A DNA stretch of 64,000 nt. Source: Ch128b sp964527925 (GTDB taxonomy: Bacteria > Bacteroidota > Ignavibacteria > Ch128b). A program made the position numbers and the translations under genes. The stretch lies in NCBI GenBank assembly GCA_964527925.1, contig CAZGQO010000001.1, forward strand, positions 434,001 through 498,000, in the 5' to 3' direction. Each line of letters starts with the position of its first letter. The first letter of the stretch is position 1. Of the stretch, positions 1 to 10,043 are shown one piece after another. Below the pieces are notes generated by a model, which did not search any database, had not been told where the DNA came from, and saw only the letters and a list, made by a program, of their open reading frames with translations.

Positions 1-988
1 TCAATACATCAACCAGCAACTCACCATAGTAAGAATTTCCCATTGAACGAGTTTGTTCAAGTACTTTTGCATTACTTGTTATAAACCCATTTGCTGAATC
101 AACAATCAATCGCTTTACTTCGTAAACTTGATTGAAATATCTTGGAATGAATTGATCACCATTAAACCATCGCTCAAACTTCAGATCTATTCCAGCCAAT
201 CCAAACAAATTAAAGGCAAATCCAGCACCAATTGTCGCACCACTTCCAAAGTCAATAATTTTTGTATAGTTTGAGTAAAGATTTACTCTAAGAATTTTTG
301 TTTTGACGACTGGAAGTAAAGCATCAAGTCCTACTATAGAAATGTTACCTTTGTCTTCAAGAACTTTCAATTTTTTAGTTGATGGATCAATAACAGCATT
401 TGTAACTCCAGCATAGTCATTCAAATCAGTTGCTAAAGTTGCACCAACTTCGAGATTTCCAATGACAGGGACTTTTGCGAGATCAGTAAATTGAAGTGGT
501 CTTGTATAACCTCTCAAACCTAATAAACCTTTTCCACTTAAATCGCCATAAACTGACTCAAATCCAAATTTTCCAAAATCGATATCAAGCTCAACTCCAA
601 TTTTTCTGTTATCATAGGAAGCACGGTTGTTGTAGTAATAAATTATGTTTCCCTGACCAAGAATTGCTCGATCCAATCCGCCCACTCTAATGTAAAATGG
701 ATCACCTTTATAACCATAACGCACATATTTAATCAAACTTAGATAATCAGAAAACGAATTAAATTCCTCATTTCTCAAGTTGAAATCTCTGTTGAAACGA
801 AAATTTAAATCAAGTCCTACACCAAATTTCCCAACCGCAATATCAGGTGCAATGCTGAATAAATAATATGGCTCACCGTTAATATAGGTTAAACCTAATC
901 CTCCCATAAATTGGTTTTGATTATTGAGGAAGGACTGAGTAAAAGCCTGTGCAGCAACAAATAGTATAACGAGTATACCTTTTCTCAT
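1..988 (-). CDS. Outer-membrane beta-barrel protein, C-terminus beyond window
   Basis: An open frame of 329 codons runs from the ATG at 988 off the left edge with no stop, so the C-terminus is missing. GGAG lies 5 nt before the ATG, which fixes the start. The first ~19 residues (MRKGILVILFVAAQAFTQS) look like a Sec signal peptide. The rest is rich in Gly, Tyr and Phe with alternating hydrophobic strands (for example VGKFGVGLDLNFRF), as in a membrane beta-barrel. I do not recognise a named family. It is separated by about 50 bp from the decayed gene at 1039-1684 on the same strand. The outer-membrane location is an inference from composition and signal peptide. Confidence 0.75.
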   Translation of the reverse strand, partial: MRKGILVILFVAAQAFTQSFLNNQNQFMGGLGLTYINGEPYYLFSIAPDIAVGKFGVGLDLNFRFNRDFNLRNEEFNSFSDYLSLIKYVRYGYKGDPFYIRVGGLDRAILGQGNIIYYYNNRASYDNRKIGVELDIDFGKFGFESVYGDLSGKGLLGLRGYTRPLQFTDLAKVPVIGNLEVGATLATDLNDYAGVTNAVIDPSTKKLKVLEDKGNISIVGLDALLPVVKTKILRVNLYSNYTKIIDFGSGATIGAGFAFNLFGLAGIDLKFERWFNGDQFIPRYFNQVYEVKRLIVDSANGFITSNAKVLEQTRSMGNSYYGELLVDVL

Positions 989-1038
989 TTTAACTCCTTT
1001 TTTTTTAAATTAATAATTATAAGAGTTTTATGAAAAAA

Positions 1039-1684
1039 TTACTTAGTAAGATTGAACCTGGAAGTAAATAGTATTTGATGACTTTGAGTTAATCGGATAA
1101 AATAAATTCCACTTGAAAGATTTGAGTAATTAAAAATTATCGGCGTAGTGAATGTGATTTTACTGAAGATTTTTTTCCAAGGATGTTGTAAATTTCAAAA
1201 TTCATTTCTCCCCTGAAATTATCATTTGGTCCATCGATTTCAATATTTTTTGATTTTAAATCATTCCGTAGGGAAAACTTGATTGGCGAATTATTCCCTT
1301 CATCGACAATTGATTGTTGATAAAAGATATGAATAGTGTCCGAATAAGCAAATGTCCCATCGTTATCGATTTATTTCAGTCGGTAAAAATAATTGTCTGT
1401 TGAAGGTAAGGTAGAGTCAACATAAACATAGTGCTTGGGAGAATTTGAATTTCCACTTCCGGGTACAAAATCGATTGAATTAAAAATCAAATTTCCATCA
1501 CCACGTTGAATTTCGAATCCATAGTTATTGACTTCGGTTGCAGTCCCCCAACGCAATAGAATTCCATTGCTCAATGCAAAACCTTCAAAATATAATAATC
1601 AATTGGGAGAATATCATTCTTGATTTGACCATTTAGATTAATCTGAAATATTAATCCCAGAATTAGTGTAATCATTTTATTCAT
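1039..1684 (-). pseudogene. Decayed T9SS-cargo-like gene (signal peptide, FN3-like module, sorting domain)
   Basis: The ATG at 1684 overlaps the TGA of the upstream C25 peptidase gene (ATGA), so the gene was translationally coupled to it. The first frame encodes a signal-like start (MNKMITLILGLIFQINLNGQ) and stops after 37 codons. A second frame around 1590-1371 then carries a typical module preceding T9SS sorting domains (LLRWGTATEVNNYGFEIQRG ... YYRLK-like). TAA at 1371-1373 stands where the module normally has CAA (RLKQIDNDG), and the same frame continues past it. A run of seven T at 1170-1176 causes another frame change; with one more base the end reads FEIYNILGKK, NLSSGIYFIRL, a recognisable sorting-domain tail ending at 1039. 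There are three separate lesions, so this is a pseudogene unless the assembly is poor. Confidence 0.7.
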
Positions 1685-4600
1685 CTTACAATTGCCATTT
1701 TTTGAATGACTGATTTAGTTTTGTCACCTTTTTTTGCAATTACTTTATATAAGTAAACCCCATTGCCCAATAAATCGCCATCTTCATCTCTTCCATCCCA
1801 GAAAATTTTGTTGAAGTTTGTAGTCAGATCAAAGGAGTTTAATTTCAATTCTTTAACCATTCTTCCAGCGACAGTATAAATTTTGATTGTTAGTTCATCG
1901 GGAATTTGAGTTAAAACAAAAGTGAAATAAGTTTGATTAGAAAATGGATTCGGGAAGTTATAAACCCTCAGAATTTCCATATCAGCAGTCACTCTGAAAT
2001 ATTTATCGAGTACAGGCTCGGATTGAATTCGACCATAAACATCTTTAGTAAATACTTTTAAGTTATGATCACCTTTTGAAAGTTTGACCGGATAAAGAAT
2101 TGAAATTTTTCTAATTGTTGAATCGTGATCATAAACCAAATTACTTGAATAAACTCTCGAGACATCGAGATAAATTTGAATTGCAGATGTATCAGTAACG
2201 GGGAACCATATTGGATAATTAAACTCCAATTGAATTGATGCATCAGGTTCTACATAATCCCAATCACGAATTTCCTTGTTATTTATTTTCAAAAGAACAG
2301 ATGCACTTGAAATTGAAGTTGTTGTATCCTTTTTTACATAGAAGTTCTTAATGTAAAAGTTATTGTTTTCAAATAATTCATTAATCTGATTATCAACATC
2401 AATAGATAAACGAAAACTAAATTCACCAAAGCCATCATAAATCTTATTCATGTAAGTATGAGAAAGAGAGATAAAAGATCCCGAACTTAGATTTGAAATT
2501 AAAGTATCTATTAAAATGAAATTATAATTATCACTTTTGGTTAATTCAAGTAGAACTCTAAAACTATCAGTTATGGATTGACCAACATTGAAAATTTTAG
2601 CATAGTAGTTAATTGATTCTCCCTGAGAAATTGAATCTTTATCCAATGAAATGGTCTGATAATTAACTGCCAGTTCTGGTGCAAGGTCGAATTCACATCC
2701 AAGTGAAAAAATTTCAGGGGTTTGTTTTGACTCGTTCGCATATAATTTTGCGATGAGTTTTAATGATGGATAGACTTTTGCATCAACAGATGATAGTGAT
2801 ATTGAATCTCTGTCAGTTAGTAAATTCCATAAAGTATCAACTAATCCATCTTTTCTAATTCCTAATGGAAGATAAATTATTCTTGAATTTTCAGGACGCA
2901 AAGTTTCAAGCTTTATATATTTCCAGTTTCCCGAGTTTGAAATAACAGGAAACACTACATATCCTGAATCAAAAGTCACATTTTTTGAAATCTCAATTTG
3001 TGCAACACCAGTGAACAATTTTTTAGAATCTTCAGGAACAGAACCAATTGGCGCACCTTTTTTACCAAGAATACACCAACTCTCACGATATTTAAGGCTG
3101 TCAATGTATTTGCTTCCTAACAGTTTGATAGTGTTCCTTACACTTGTGCTCATGATATTCTGTTGTGCATCCGCTGAAACTGTCATTGCAAGCAAGGTAT
3201 TTGCAGGTAAGCTATTAATGTAATTGATTAACGAATCTCGAACTCCAACATCTGGTACTTGAAAGTATCTTATATTGGATGGTCTTAAAGTAATCGAATC
3301 AATAATAGAAGTTGCAAGACCCCAATAGTAAGTATTAGGTAGTTGCTCATAACCATTCAATTGTATTGAACCGAATGAACCATCATGAGCACCTGCTGAT
3401 TGAATTCTTAGAGTTGTTCTTTCAGAACTTAATTTCCAGCTCATTGAGACGGTATCAAAGTAAGTATTGTTATAAACAAAATCGGTTTTATTATCTAGTG
3501 GTCTATCAGTATAAATTTTATAGATAGGGAATTTTTGAATAAAAGATTTTGGCTTAGCCCAGTAAGAAGATAAATTATCAGTTCGCATTCGATAAAAATA
3601 TCTTTGATTAGGTAACAAATTCGGTAGAGGAATTCTGGTAATTAAAGAATCAAAATTTTTATAAACCCCAATGGGTTGCTCAAAATTTTCTGATGAAGAT
3701 ATTTCCAACAAAATTCTTTCATTATCATTTAATCGTCTAATAAATGGATTCAATACAATTAATGTGTCCCGATATGTATTGTAATAATCAGATGCTTCAA
3801 TTGAACTAAGTGAGGTTGAATTTATTACATAATCGAATTCTGCTAAATTATCATCCTCATAAATCTCATTGACTAAATTTTGCGGATCAAGTATAATTTT
3901 GATAATTCTGTTCCCAATGATATTATTCACAGGAATTGAAATAAAAAGTGTGTCGAAATTTTTTGTAAAAGGAATATAAAATTCTGAATTGAATATAATT
4001 GAGTCACCCGAACTATCCTCTAATCTAATTTTGATCGAATCACCAGTAACAATACCAAGATTCGAAACAATTACTCTGAATTTCACAGAATCCATTTGAT
4101 CGTTAGGTTGGTCTGTTATCAAAGAAATTTTTGATTCATTTATTGAAAGATTTGGTTTTTCTGGAATTGGAAAACCTATTATTGGATCCCCAAATAATAA
4201 ATTACAATAAGTAAATACAAGATTTACATCACTTAAACCGGTCTCATTTAATTGTCTGAATTTCGAAAGTGTATGTATTCTTCCAATTGTTTTAATCGAA
4301 TCTCTTAGTAATGCCTCATAGAAATATTTTGGAAATCTCAATGATGTTGAAAGATATCCCCAACTTGAATTTCCCAGATAAGAGATTGCCTGTCCGTTCG
4401 GTGATTGACAGATAAAAATTTCTCCAAAAGCATCTACATCCGGTTCTGCAAATTTCCCTGTTGAACAACCAAAATCAGTTATAAGCGGGAATCTATCATT
4501 GTATTTATTTTTAAGATGTTCCACTTCAGAAATTGAATTATCCCATGTCCTTGTTCCACTATGACCAATGTAAGAGATAAATAATCCTCCTTCATCAATT

Positions 4601-7062
4601 TTTTGTTGTACTTCTTCTAAAGTATAAAGACCAAAGTTTGTTGGAGGATTAAAAGTTTTATAGAAATGTGTTCCAAGTCCATATAAAGGTGAAGTTCTGA
4701 CTAAATTATTTAACAAATAATTATTCGTTGCAATAATCTGTGCAACTTCATTGGGTTTATTACCATCCCCACCACTAAAGATCAAGAATAGTTTATTAAA
4801 CTCGTCAAATTTTCTACTCACATAAGTCTGGTGTTTCTGAAGGTAGAAAAGAGCCTGATTATCGTTATTTGCTGGAATTCTTCCTACAAACATCTGTGGA
4901 AAATAAACATTGATTGTATCCCACATTACATACCATATATCACTCACAGGAGAACCAAAAGCAGTAACAATATTTTTCTTTCTGGGAATTGGTGTGGGAG
5001 AAACAACATCTTTATAATCAAAATTTGCATCTCCAACAATTGTAAGGAAACTTGGTTTTGGTGGAGTCCAATTTTTATAAGCACTCATCAGAAAACTTTT
5101 AATTGCCTCAGCGGAAAGCATACCAAATGAAAATTCATCATATATATCTTCATCAAAAACAAGCTCAACTCTTACATTGTAATTATTTTGAATAAAATTT
5201 TTGTAAACATTCACTGAACTTTCTAAAATTTTATTTGATATTAAAATGTAATCAGCTCCTCGAGAAGGATTCCTGAGGTTTGTAAAAGTTTTAAGCTTTT
5301 TGAAGATAGGTTGATTGGTTTTAGAAGATGTTGTTATGAAGTATTTATCACCACCTTTTATAGTATCAATAAAATAAATTGTAGATGGATTACTTCCTTG
5401 CACTTGAAAATTTACAAACTTTTTAAATTCAGGATATATCTTATAAACAATCAAGTTGTTCACATCAATAATATTATCAACTCTAATAACTCTTTCAGTT
5501 TGAAGTACTGAATCGGGAATTATTATCATCAAAGTATCATTAACAGCGATATTTCGTCTATAATAATCAACATCCACCCAGTCAATTAAAGATTGATGAA
5601 ATGACGCTTCTGATGGTAATCCAAATATTCTGACTGTATTTGTTCCTTGAACAAGCTGGTTGGAACTAAATGTCTTTGAGAAGTTTACAGTTTGCTTGAA
5701 ATTATAAATAATTGTGTCTTGAGATGTTGTGCTGTTTAAACTTATTCCGTTTTTATGAGCACTCGTTCCACCACTTGATGCGTAACTAATTAAACGAGCT
5801 ATAACATATACAGGTGAGTTGGTCAAAAAATCTCTGGCAGTAAATGTGACTGAAGTCGAACTAGAATTTTCAATAACCAACCATGTAAAAGTTTTATTCT
5901 CCTGCCAGAAAGGCAGCTGTACTCTCGGAACAACGGCATCGTAATACCAGAGTCTAACATCATTTTCAAGATGAATTTTTACTAAATGAGAATTGACCGT
6001 ATCTGTTGAAGATGAAATATGAGTATTCACAAGATTTATTCTTTTCCCATCCGTTCCTCCCCAAGTTAACCAGACAATCGATGTATCTGTGTATCTATTT
6101 AAATATTGAATATAATCCTGCCCAATACCAACAATCTGTCTGTAATTCTGGTAAGTATAATTGCGTTCAGCATAAAATTCTATGTAATCACCAGGATTAA
6201 ATTGTTCATCATCTTCACCATAAACAAAAATTAGCTGCTCTTTACCACGATTAAAAAGTTTGAAAGTTTTAGGATTGATGTTTGATAAATTTATTCCCCA
6301 ACTCACTAAATCATCATAAGTTATCCTGTAAAGATTATCTGAAGCTATCGCAAGTTTTAGATATTGTTTAGAATAATCTATCCAATTCCCTGTTGTATCG
6401 TTTGAAGTAAGATGTGGATTAAAAGATTTATACTTAATTGCATCGTCAAAATTTATAATCACATCTCTTAACATTTCATCAAATGGAGTCAATGGATTAT
6501 TATTTCTGGGATATGGTTTATTTGCATCAACCATTTTTACACTTATTATGCATGAATCAATTATAACGAGTTTTTTCTCTGAGATTGAATATCGATGTGT
6601 GTTTAATTTGATTACTGCCACATAAAAATCTCGTATCCATGTATAGCCTACTAATTCAATTTCATTTTCAGGATAGAACGATTTATAAAATAAAGATTCA
6701 TCAAAATTTGTTGATGCATATCTAAGGGTCGAATCATTTTCTAACTCAACTTCAGGATTTGTTGCTAAGAGAACATTTTCTTTTTCGGTTGTGAATTTTT
6801 CTGAGATGGATATATCAATTTTTGCTTCAGGAGGAATAGCGAGGTAAAATACTCTTGATGGAAGCTTTGGCAACCCTGGTTTTGATTCGTCTAACTGATA
6901 AATGAAATCGATTAGTTTGTAACCGTCTTTATCAGATTCGATATATGCTTCTGCTGAGTTTATAAATTTTAATACAAAACCTTCCTCATTCTTGCTGATA
7001 ATTTTCGTCTGGCTAAATAAAACAGCAGGTAAGATCAACAAAATCAGTGATAAATTTCTCAT
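1681..7062 (-). CDS. C25 gingipain-family cysteine peptidase with T9SS sorting domain (PorU-like)
   Basis: A secreted cysteine peptidase of 1793 residues. Residues 1-17 form a signal peptide. About 20-250 resembles a gingipain propeptide, and about 600-950 is the C25 catalytic domain with the dyad His834 (SYIGHSGT) and Cys866 (TDFGCSTG). After it come CARDB-like beta-sandwich segments and, from about residue 1700, a FlgD/T9SS-type terminal domain (YNFPNPFSNQTYF ... GNGVYLYKVIA). AGGAGG lies 5 nt before the ATG. In T9SS bacteria PorU, a C25 protein, cleaves cargo sorting domains and links cargo to a surface glycan. This protein is much longer than P. gingivalis PorU (about 1160 residues), so it could be the sortase or a separate secreted protease. 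It follows a glycosyltransferase run on the same strand. Confidence 0.85.
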   Translation of the reverse strand: MRNLSLILLILPAVLFSQTKIISKNEEGFVLKFINSAEAYIESDKDGYKLIDFIYQLDESKPGLPKLPSRVFYLAIPPEAKIDISISEKFTTEKENVLLATNPEVELENDSTLRYASTNFDESLFYKSFYPENEIELVGYTWIRDFYVAVIKLNTHRYSISEKKLVIIDSCIISVKMVDANKPYPRNNNPLTPFDEMLRDVIINFDDAIKYKSFNPHLTSNDTTGNWIDYSKQYLKLAIASDNLYRITYDDLVSWGINLSNINPKTFKLFNRGKEQLIFVYGEDDEQFNPGDYIEFYAERNYTYQNYRQIVGIGQDYIQYLNRYTDTSIVWLTWGGTDGKRINLVNTHISSSTDTVNSHLVKIHLENDVRLWYYDAVVPRVQLPFWQENKTFTWLVIENSSSTSVTFTARDFLTNSPVYVIARLISYASSGGTSAHKNGISLNSTTSQDTIIYNFKQTVNFSKTFSSNQLVQGTNTVRIFGLPSEASFHQSLIDWVDVDYYRRNIAVNDTLMIIIPDSVLQTERVIRVDNIIDVNNLIVYKIYPEFKKFVNFQVQGSNPSTIYFIDTIKGGDKYFITTSSKTNQPIFKKLKTFTNLRNPSRGADYILISNKILESSVNVYKNFIQNNYNVRVELVFDEDIYDEFSFGMLSAEAIKSFLMSAYKNWTPPKPSFLTIVGDANFDYKDVVSPTPIPRKKNIVTAFGSPVSDIWYVMWDTINVYFPQMFVGRIPANNDNQALFYLQKHQTYVSRKFDEFNKLFLIFSGGDGNKPNEVAQIIATNNYLLNNLVRTSPLYGLGTHFYKTFNPPTNFGLYTLEEVQQKIDEGGLFISYIGHSGTRTWDNSISEVEHLKNKYNDRFPLITDFGCSTGKFAEPDVDAFGEIFICQSPNGQAISYLGNSSWGYLSTSLRFPKYFYEALLRDSIKTIGRIHTLSKFRQLNETGLSDVNLVFTYCNLLFGDPIIGFPIPEKPNLSINESKISLITDQPNDQMDSVKFRVIVSNLGIVTGDSIKIRLEDSSGDSIIFNSEFYIPFTKNFDTLFISIPVNNIIGNRIIKIILDPQNLVNEIYEDDNLAEFDYVINSTSLSSIEASDYYNTYRDTLIVLNPFIRRLNDNERILLEISSSENFEQPIGVYKNFDSLITRIPLPNLLPNQRYFYRMRTDNLSSYWAKPKSFIQKFPIYKIYTDRPLDNKTDFVYNNTYFDTVSMSWKLSSERTTLRIQSAGAHDGSFGSIQLNGYEQLPNTYYWGLATSIIDSITLRPSNIRYFQVPDVGVRDSLINYINSLPANTLLAMTVSADAQQNIMSTSVRNTIKLLGSKYIDSLKYRESWCILGKKGAPIGSVPEDSKKLFTGVAQIEISKNVTFDSGYVVFPVISNSGNWKYIKLETLRPENSRIIYLPLGIRKDGLVDTLWNLLTDRDSISLSSVDAKVYPSLKLIAKLYANESKQTPEIFSLGCEFDLAPELAVNYQTISLDKDSISQGESINYYAKIFNVGQSITDSFRVLLELTKSDNYNFILIDTLISNLSSGSFISLSHTYMNKIYDGFGEFSFRLSIDVDNQINELFENNNFYIKNFYVKKDTTTSISSASVLLKINNKEIRDWDYVEPDASIQLEFNYPIWFPVTDTSAIQIYLDVSRVYSSNLVYDHDSTIRKISILYPVKLSKGDHNLKVFTKDVYGRIQSEPVLDKYFRVTADMEILRVYNFPNPFSNQTYFTFVLTQIPDELTIKIYTVAGRMVKELKLNSFDLTTNFNKIFWDGRDEDGDLLGNGVYLYKVIAKKGDKTKSVIQKMAIVR

Positions 7063-7092
7063 TCACTCCTCCTGAAATCTGATATATTAAGA

Positions 7093-7800
7093 TTACCTTT
7101 TTATTATAAAAAAGAAAATCCTCAAAAAAAATAGAGGGATGCCAATAAAATATCGAACAAAATATCTTTCAGGGCTTTGAATTAATCTAAACAACCATTC
7201 TAATTGAAATTTTCTAATAATTTTTGGAGAACGCTTTTGATAACCAAGATAGTAATTCATCAAATTACCGACACAAATAAATTTTTTATCTGGAAATGAT
7301 TTGAATAATTCATAAGCTGTAAATTCTTGCTTCGGTACTCCCATTCCAATTATAACAACATCTGATTCATTATTAAACAGTAACTCCTTTATTTCATTTG
7401 TGTTTTCAAAATAACCATGATAGTAATTTTCAATGTTTAAGAATTTTAACCTACAATCATTCATAAATTTTTCACGATTGAAATCTCCTCCAATAAAAAT
7501 AAATTTTCGGTTCATTGTTTTTAATCTATCTATAATAATTGAATTAATCTCTGTTGCGTCAATTCTATCAGTTTGTTTATTCAAGACCTTCAAAAATAAA
7601 TACATGCCAATCCCTTCCTGAAACACAAAAAAATTCTTAAGTAAATTTCTGTAATTCTTATCTTCATGGGCAACATTAAAACAATGCTGATTAAAATAAG
7701 TGACTAAATAACCTTTTGAATCCGTTAATATCTGAGTAATGATTTCTTCGAGTTTGCCTCTCGTTAAAATTAATTGATTAATTAGTTCACTCATCTTCAT
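7093..7800 (-). CDS. WecG/TagA/CpsF-family glycosyltransferase (GT26)
   Basis: A 235-residue membrane-associated glycosyltransferase that would add an N-acetyl-mannosamine-type sugar to a lipid-linked acceptor. The family signatures are visible: VVIIGMGVPKQE in the middle and FQLEWLFRLIQSPERYFVRY near the C-terminus, followed by a hydrophobic tail that likely holds it to the membrane. The family's PDG-type motif reads QEGIG here, so Glu stands where the catalytic Asp is usual. No clear ribosome-binding site precedes the ATG at 7800; a second ATG follows two codons later. The gene lies 24 bp after a GT4 gene in the same direction, which supports a role in the same surface polysaccharide. The exact sugar cannot be deduced. 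Confidence 0.82.
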   Translation of the reverse strand: MKMSELINQLILTRGKLEEIITQILTDSKGYLVTYFNQHCFNVAHEDKNYRNLLKNFFVFQEGIGMYLFLKVLNKQTDRIDATEINSIIIDRLKTMNRKFIFIGGDFNREKFMNDCRLKFLNIENYYHGYFENTNEIKELLFNNESDVVIIGMGVPKQEFTAYELFKSFPDKKFICVGNLMNYYLGYQKRSPKIIRKFQLEWLFRLIQSPERYFVRYFIGIPLFFLRIFFFIIKR

Positions 7801-7824
7801 AGATTTAATGATAGGGAATTTTAT

Positions 7825-8901
7825 TCATTTTTCATTCAGAAGTTGTGTATAGATTTGAACCAATTTCACTATGTAGAATTCTGGTTCTGGGAGGCTAAAA
7901 ACTTTGGTTCGTAAATTCTCACCAAAAGATGAATAATAATCCACTGGTTTCTTCATCAAATCCCTAACAACTTTTTCTAATTCTTTTTCATCTGGATTAA
8001 TTAAAAAGCCATTAACTCGATCCTCAATAAATTCTGAAATTCCACCAGTTTTTCCACCAATAAAAATTTTACCAAAATATCCAGCTTCTAACATTGAGTA
8101 AGGGAACGAATCCATTCTTGATGGCTGAACAACATAATCAGCCAGTCGATAAAAAGCGGAAATCTCTTTTTGTGGTTCAATTAAAATAATCGATGAATTG
8201 GAAAAGTTTTTTTGGAGTTTTGAATTAATGTCCGTGATTAAGATCACTTTTAAGTTTGAAAATTCATCTGAGAGTTTTGAAAACACATTCAATAAAATAT
8301 CAACTCCTTTGTCTTTGTGAAATCTGCCAACAAATAGAAACACTCGGTCATTATCTCTGATTCTTAATTTTTGTCTCAGATCTTTTTCATTGACTTTACT
8401 TTCAATCGAACCAAAAGAAATTGGATTATAAATCTGAATTATTTTATCAGGATTAATTTTATAATTAGAAATAAGACTTTGCTTAACTGCGTTACTAACA
8501 GCGATAATTTTATCAGACTTAAAACTTAACCATCTGAAACCCTTTACCAAACTATGAACTGTTGCAATTGTCTTAATATTAATTTGGTTCTTCAAAAGAT
8601 TTGCAAGCAATTCAGGATAACGGTGATGTGTGTGAATAATTTGAATTTCATTTTCGATACATATTTTCTTCAAGTCTTTTAGATTTTGATTCAAATAGAA
8701 AATATTATTAATCCCAGTTTTGAAATTCAAAATAAATGGTTGAATATCAAGATCTTTCAATCTTTCCAATCCATCACCACCATTAGTTAGAAAATAAACT
8801 TTAATATCCTGTCGCTTTTTAAATTCAGAAAACAATAAAAGTAAATACCTACTCACTCCCCATGTGTAGTTAAAATAAGGAGAGATATGAAGTACATTCA
8901 T
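7825..8901 (-). CDS. GT4-family glycosyltransferase
   Basis: A 358-residue GT-B fold retaining glycosyltransferase, predicted cytoplasmic or membrane-peripheral. The N-terminal acceptor domain begins with MNVLHISPYFNYTWGVSRY. The C-terminal nucleotide-sugar domain contains FLFVGRFHKDKGVDILL and the acidic pair Asp264/Glu272 (DSFPYSMLE), a DX7E version of the usual EX7E motif, followed by GKTGGISEFI. It overlaps the upstream glycosyltransferase gene by four bases (ATGA at 8898-8901), so the two are translationally coupled. Substrate unknown. A role in building the surface glycan handled by the nearby flippase is inferred from context. Confidence 0.85.
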   Translation of the reverse strand: MNVLHISPYFNYTWGVSRYLLLLFSEFKKRQDIKVYFLTNGGDGLERLKDLDIQPFILNFKTGINNIFYLNQNLKDLKKICIENEIQIIHTHHRYPELLANLLKNQINIKTIATVHSLVKGFRWLSFKSDKIIAVSNAVKQSLISNYKINPDKIIQIYNPISFGSIESKVNEKDLRQKLRIRDNDRVFLFVGRFHKDKGVDILLNVFSKLSDEFSNLKVILITDINSKLQKNFSNSSIILIEPQKEISAFYRLADYVVQPSRMDSFPYSMLEAGYFGKIFIGGKTGGISEFIEDRVNGFLINPDEKELEKVVRDLMKKPVDYYSSFGENLRTKVFSLPEPEFYIVKLVQIYTQLLNEK

Positions 8902-10043
8902 TTCAATACCAATGAATTATATAGATTTTCAAAAAAACCAATACATTTTTCTTTTGTGAATGTTGTTTCCATTGCTTTTTTACCATTTAATCCAAGTTTC
9001 ATTCTTAATTCGGGATCATTTTTAAGTTTAATAATCATTCTTACACAGGTTTCTAAATCACCAAAGGGATAGACATATCCACAATTTACTCCTTCAACAA
9101 TTTCTTTTATTCCACCAACATCACTTGAAACAATTGGAACACCAGCAGACATTGCTTCCCAGATTGTAAGAGGTAAACCCTCCCGCTCAGAGGTCATCAA
9201 CAGCACATCAAGTAAAGAAATTAATTGGAATGGATTTTCAACATATCCTAAAAAGGTCACATTTTTTTCAAGTTCTAATGATATGGCTAAATTTCTTATT
9301 TCATTCAACAATACACCATCACCCATGAAAATAAAATGTATATCTTCAACTTTTTTATTAATGATTGACTTCAAAACCATCAACGCAAAATCAACTCTTT
9401 TTTCCGAATCTATTCTACCAATCATTCCGACAAGAAAATTTTTTTTTCTAATTTCCTTTACTGAATAAAGAATTTCTTGATTCAAAATATTAAGAGCTGT
9501 ATTAACGATTGAATTATAATAAAAATCTGATTTCTTGAATAATTTAGAATCATTGAACAAAATCTTAAGACTGCTTTTCGAAGGAGCTATAGCTATTTCG
9601 CATCCTTTAAGGAAATAAATAAGAGTATGAAAAGCGTAAAGTATAATTCTTTGAGGTTTGTTATAGTATTCGTTAAAAATAAAAACTCCATGATAATTAT
9701 AAATATGATTCTTCCTTAAGATAATACTGAGCATTCCCAATAAAATATATGCTTTCGTAGAATGCGAATGTAAAATATCCACTCTTTCCTTTTTGATAAT
9801 TCGATAAATTTCAATTAACGATTTAAATGGCAGTTTATTACCAAGACTTTTTAATTCATAAACACTCACATTCGATTTGTTTAATTTCTTCTTAATTTCT
9901 TCCCCACCTTCATAAATTAGAATGTGTGAATATTTTTCTTGATCCAGATTATCAAAAATCATTTTTAAATGAGTGAAACGCCCATCTGCAAGAGCAGTTA
10001 TATGTTCAGCTACATGACAAATTTTTATTTTTCTTTCATACAT
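8898..10043 (-). CDS. GT4-family glycosyltransferase
   Basis: A 381-residue GT-B glycosyltransferase and the most canonical of the three GT4 enzymes here. The N-terminal domain has the ILHSHSTKAY segment and an early IAPSKSS motif. The C-terminal domain has GMIGRIDSEKRVDFAL, FIFMGDG and the EX7E motif Glu288/Glu296 (EGLPLTIWE), followed by GVPIVSSDVGGI. The start codon at 10043 lies inside the end of the upstream GT4 gene (19-base overlap), and its stop overlaps the next start, so it sits in a tightly coupled series. Sugar and acceptor are unknown. Confidence 0.88.
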   Translation of the reverse strand: MYERKIKICHVAEHITALADGRFTHLKMIFDNLDQEKYSHILIYEGGEEIKKKLNKSNVSVYELKSLGNKLPFKSLIEIYRIIKKERVDILHSHSTKAYILLGMLSIILRKNHIYNYHGVFIFNEYYNKPQRIILYAFHTLIYFLKGCEIAIAPSKSSLKILFNDSKLFKKSDFYYNSIVNTALNILNQEILYSVKEIRKKNFLVGMIGRIDSEKRVDFALMVLKSIINKKVEDIHFIFMGDGVLLNEIRNLAISLELEKNVTFLGYVENPFQLISLLDVLLMTSEREGLPLTIWEAMSAGVPIVSSDVGGIKEIVEGVNCGYVYPFGDLETCVRMIIKLKNDPELRMKLGLNGKKAMETTFTKEKCIGFFENLYNSLVLK

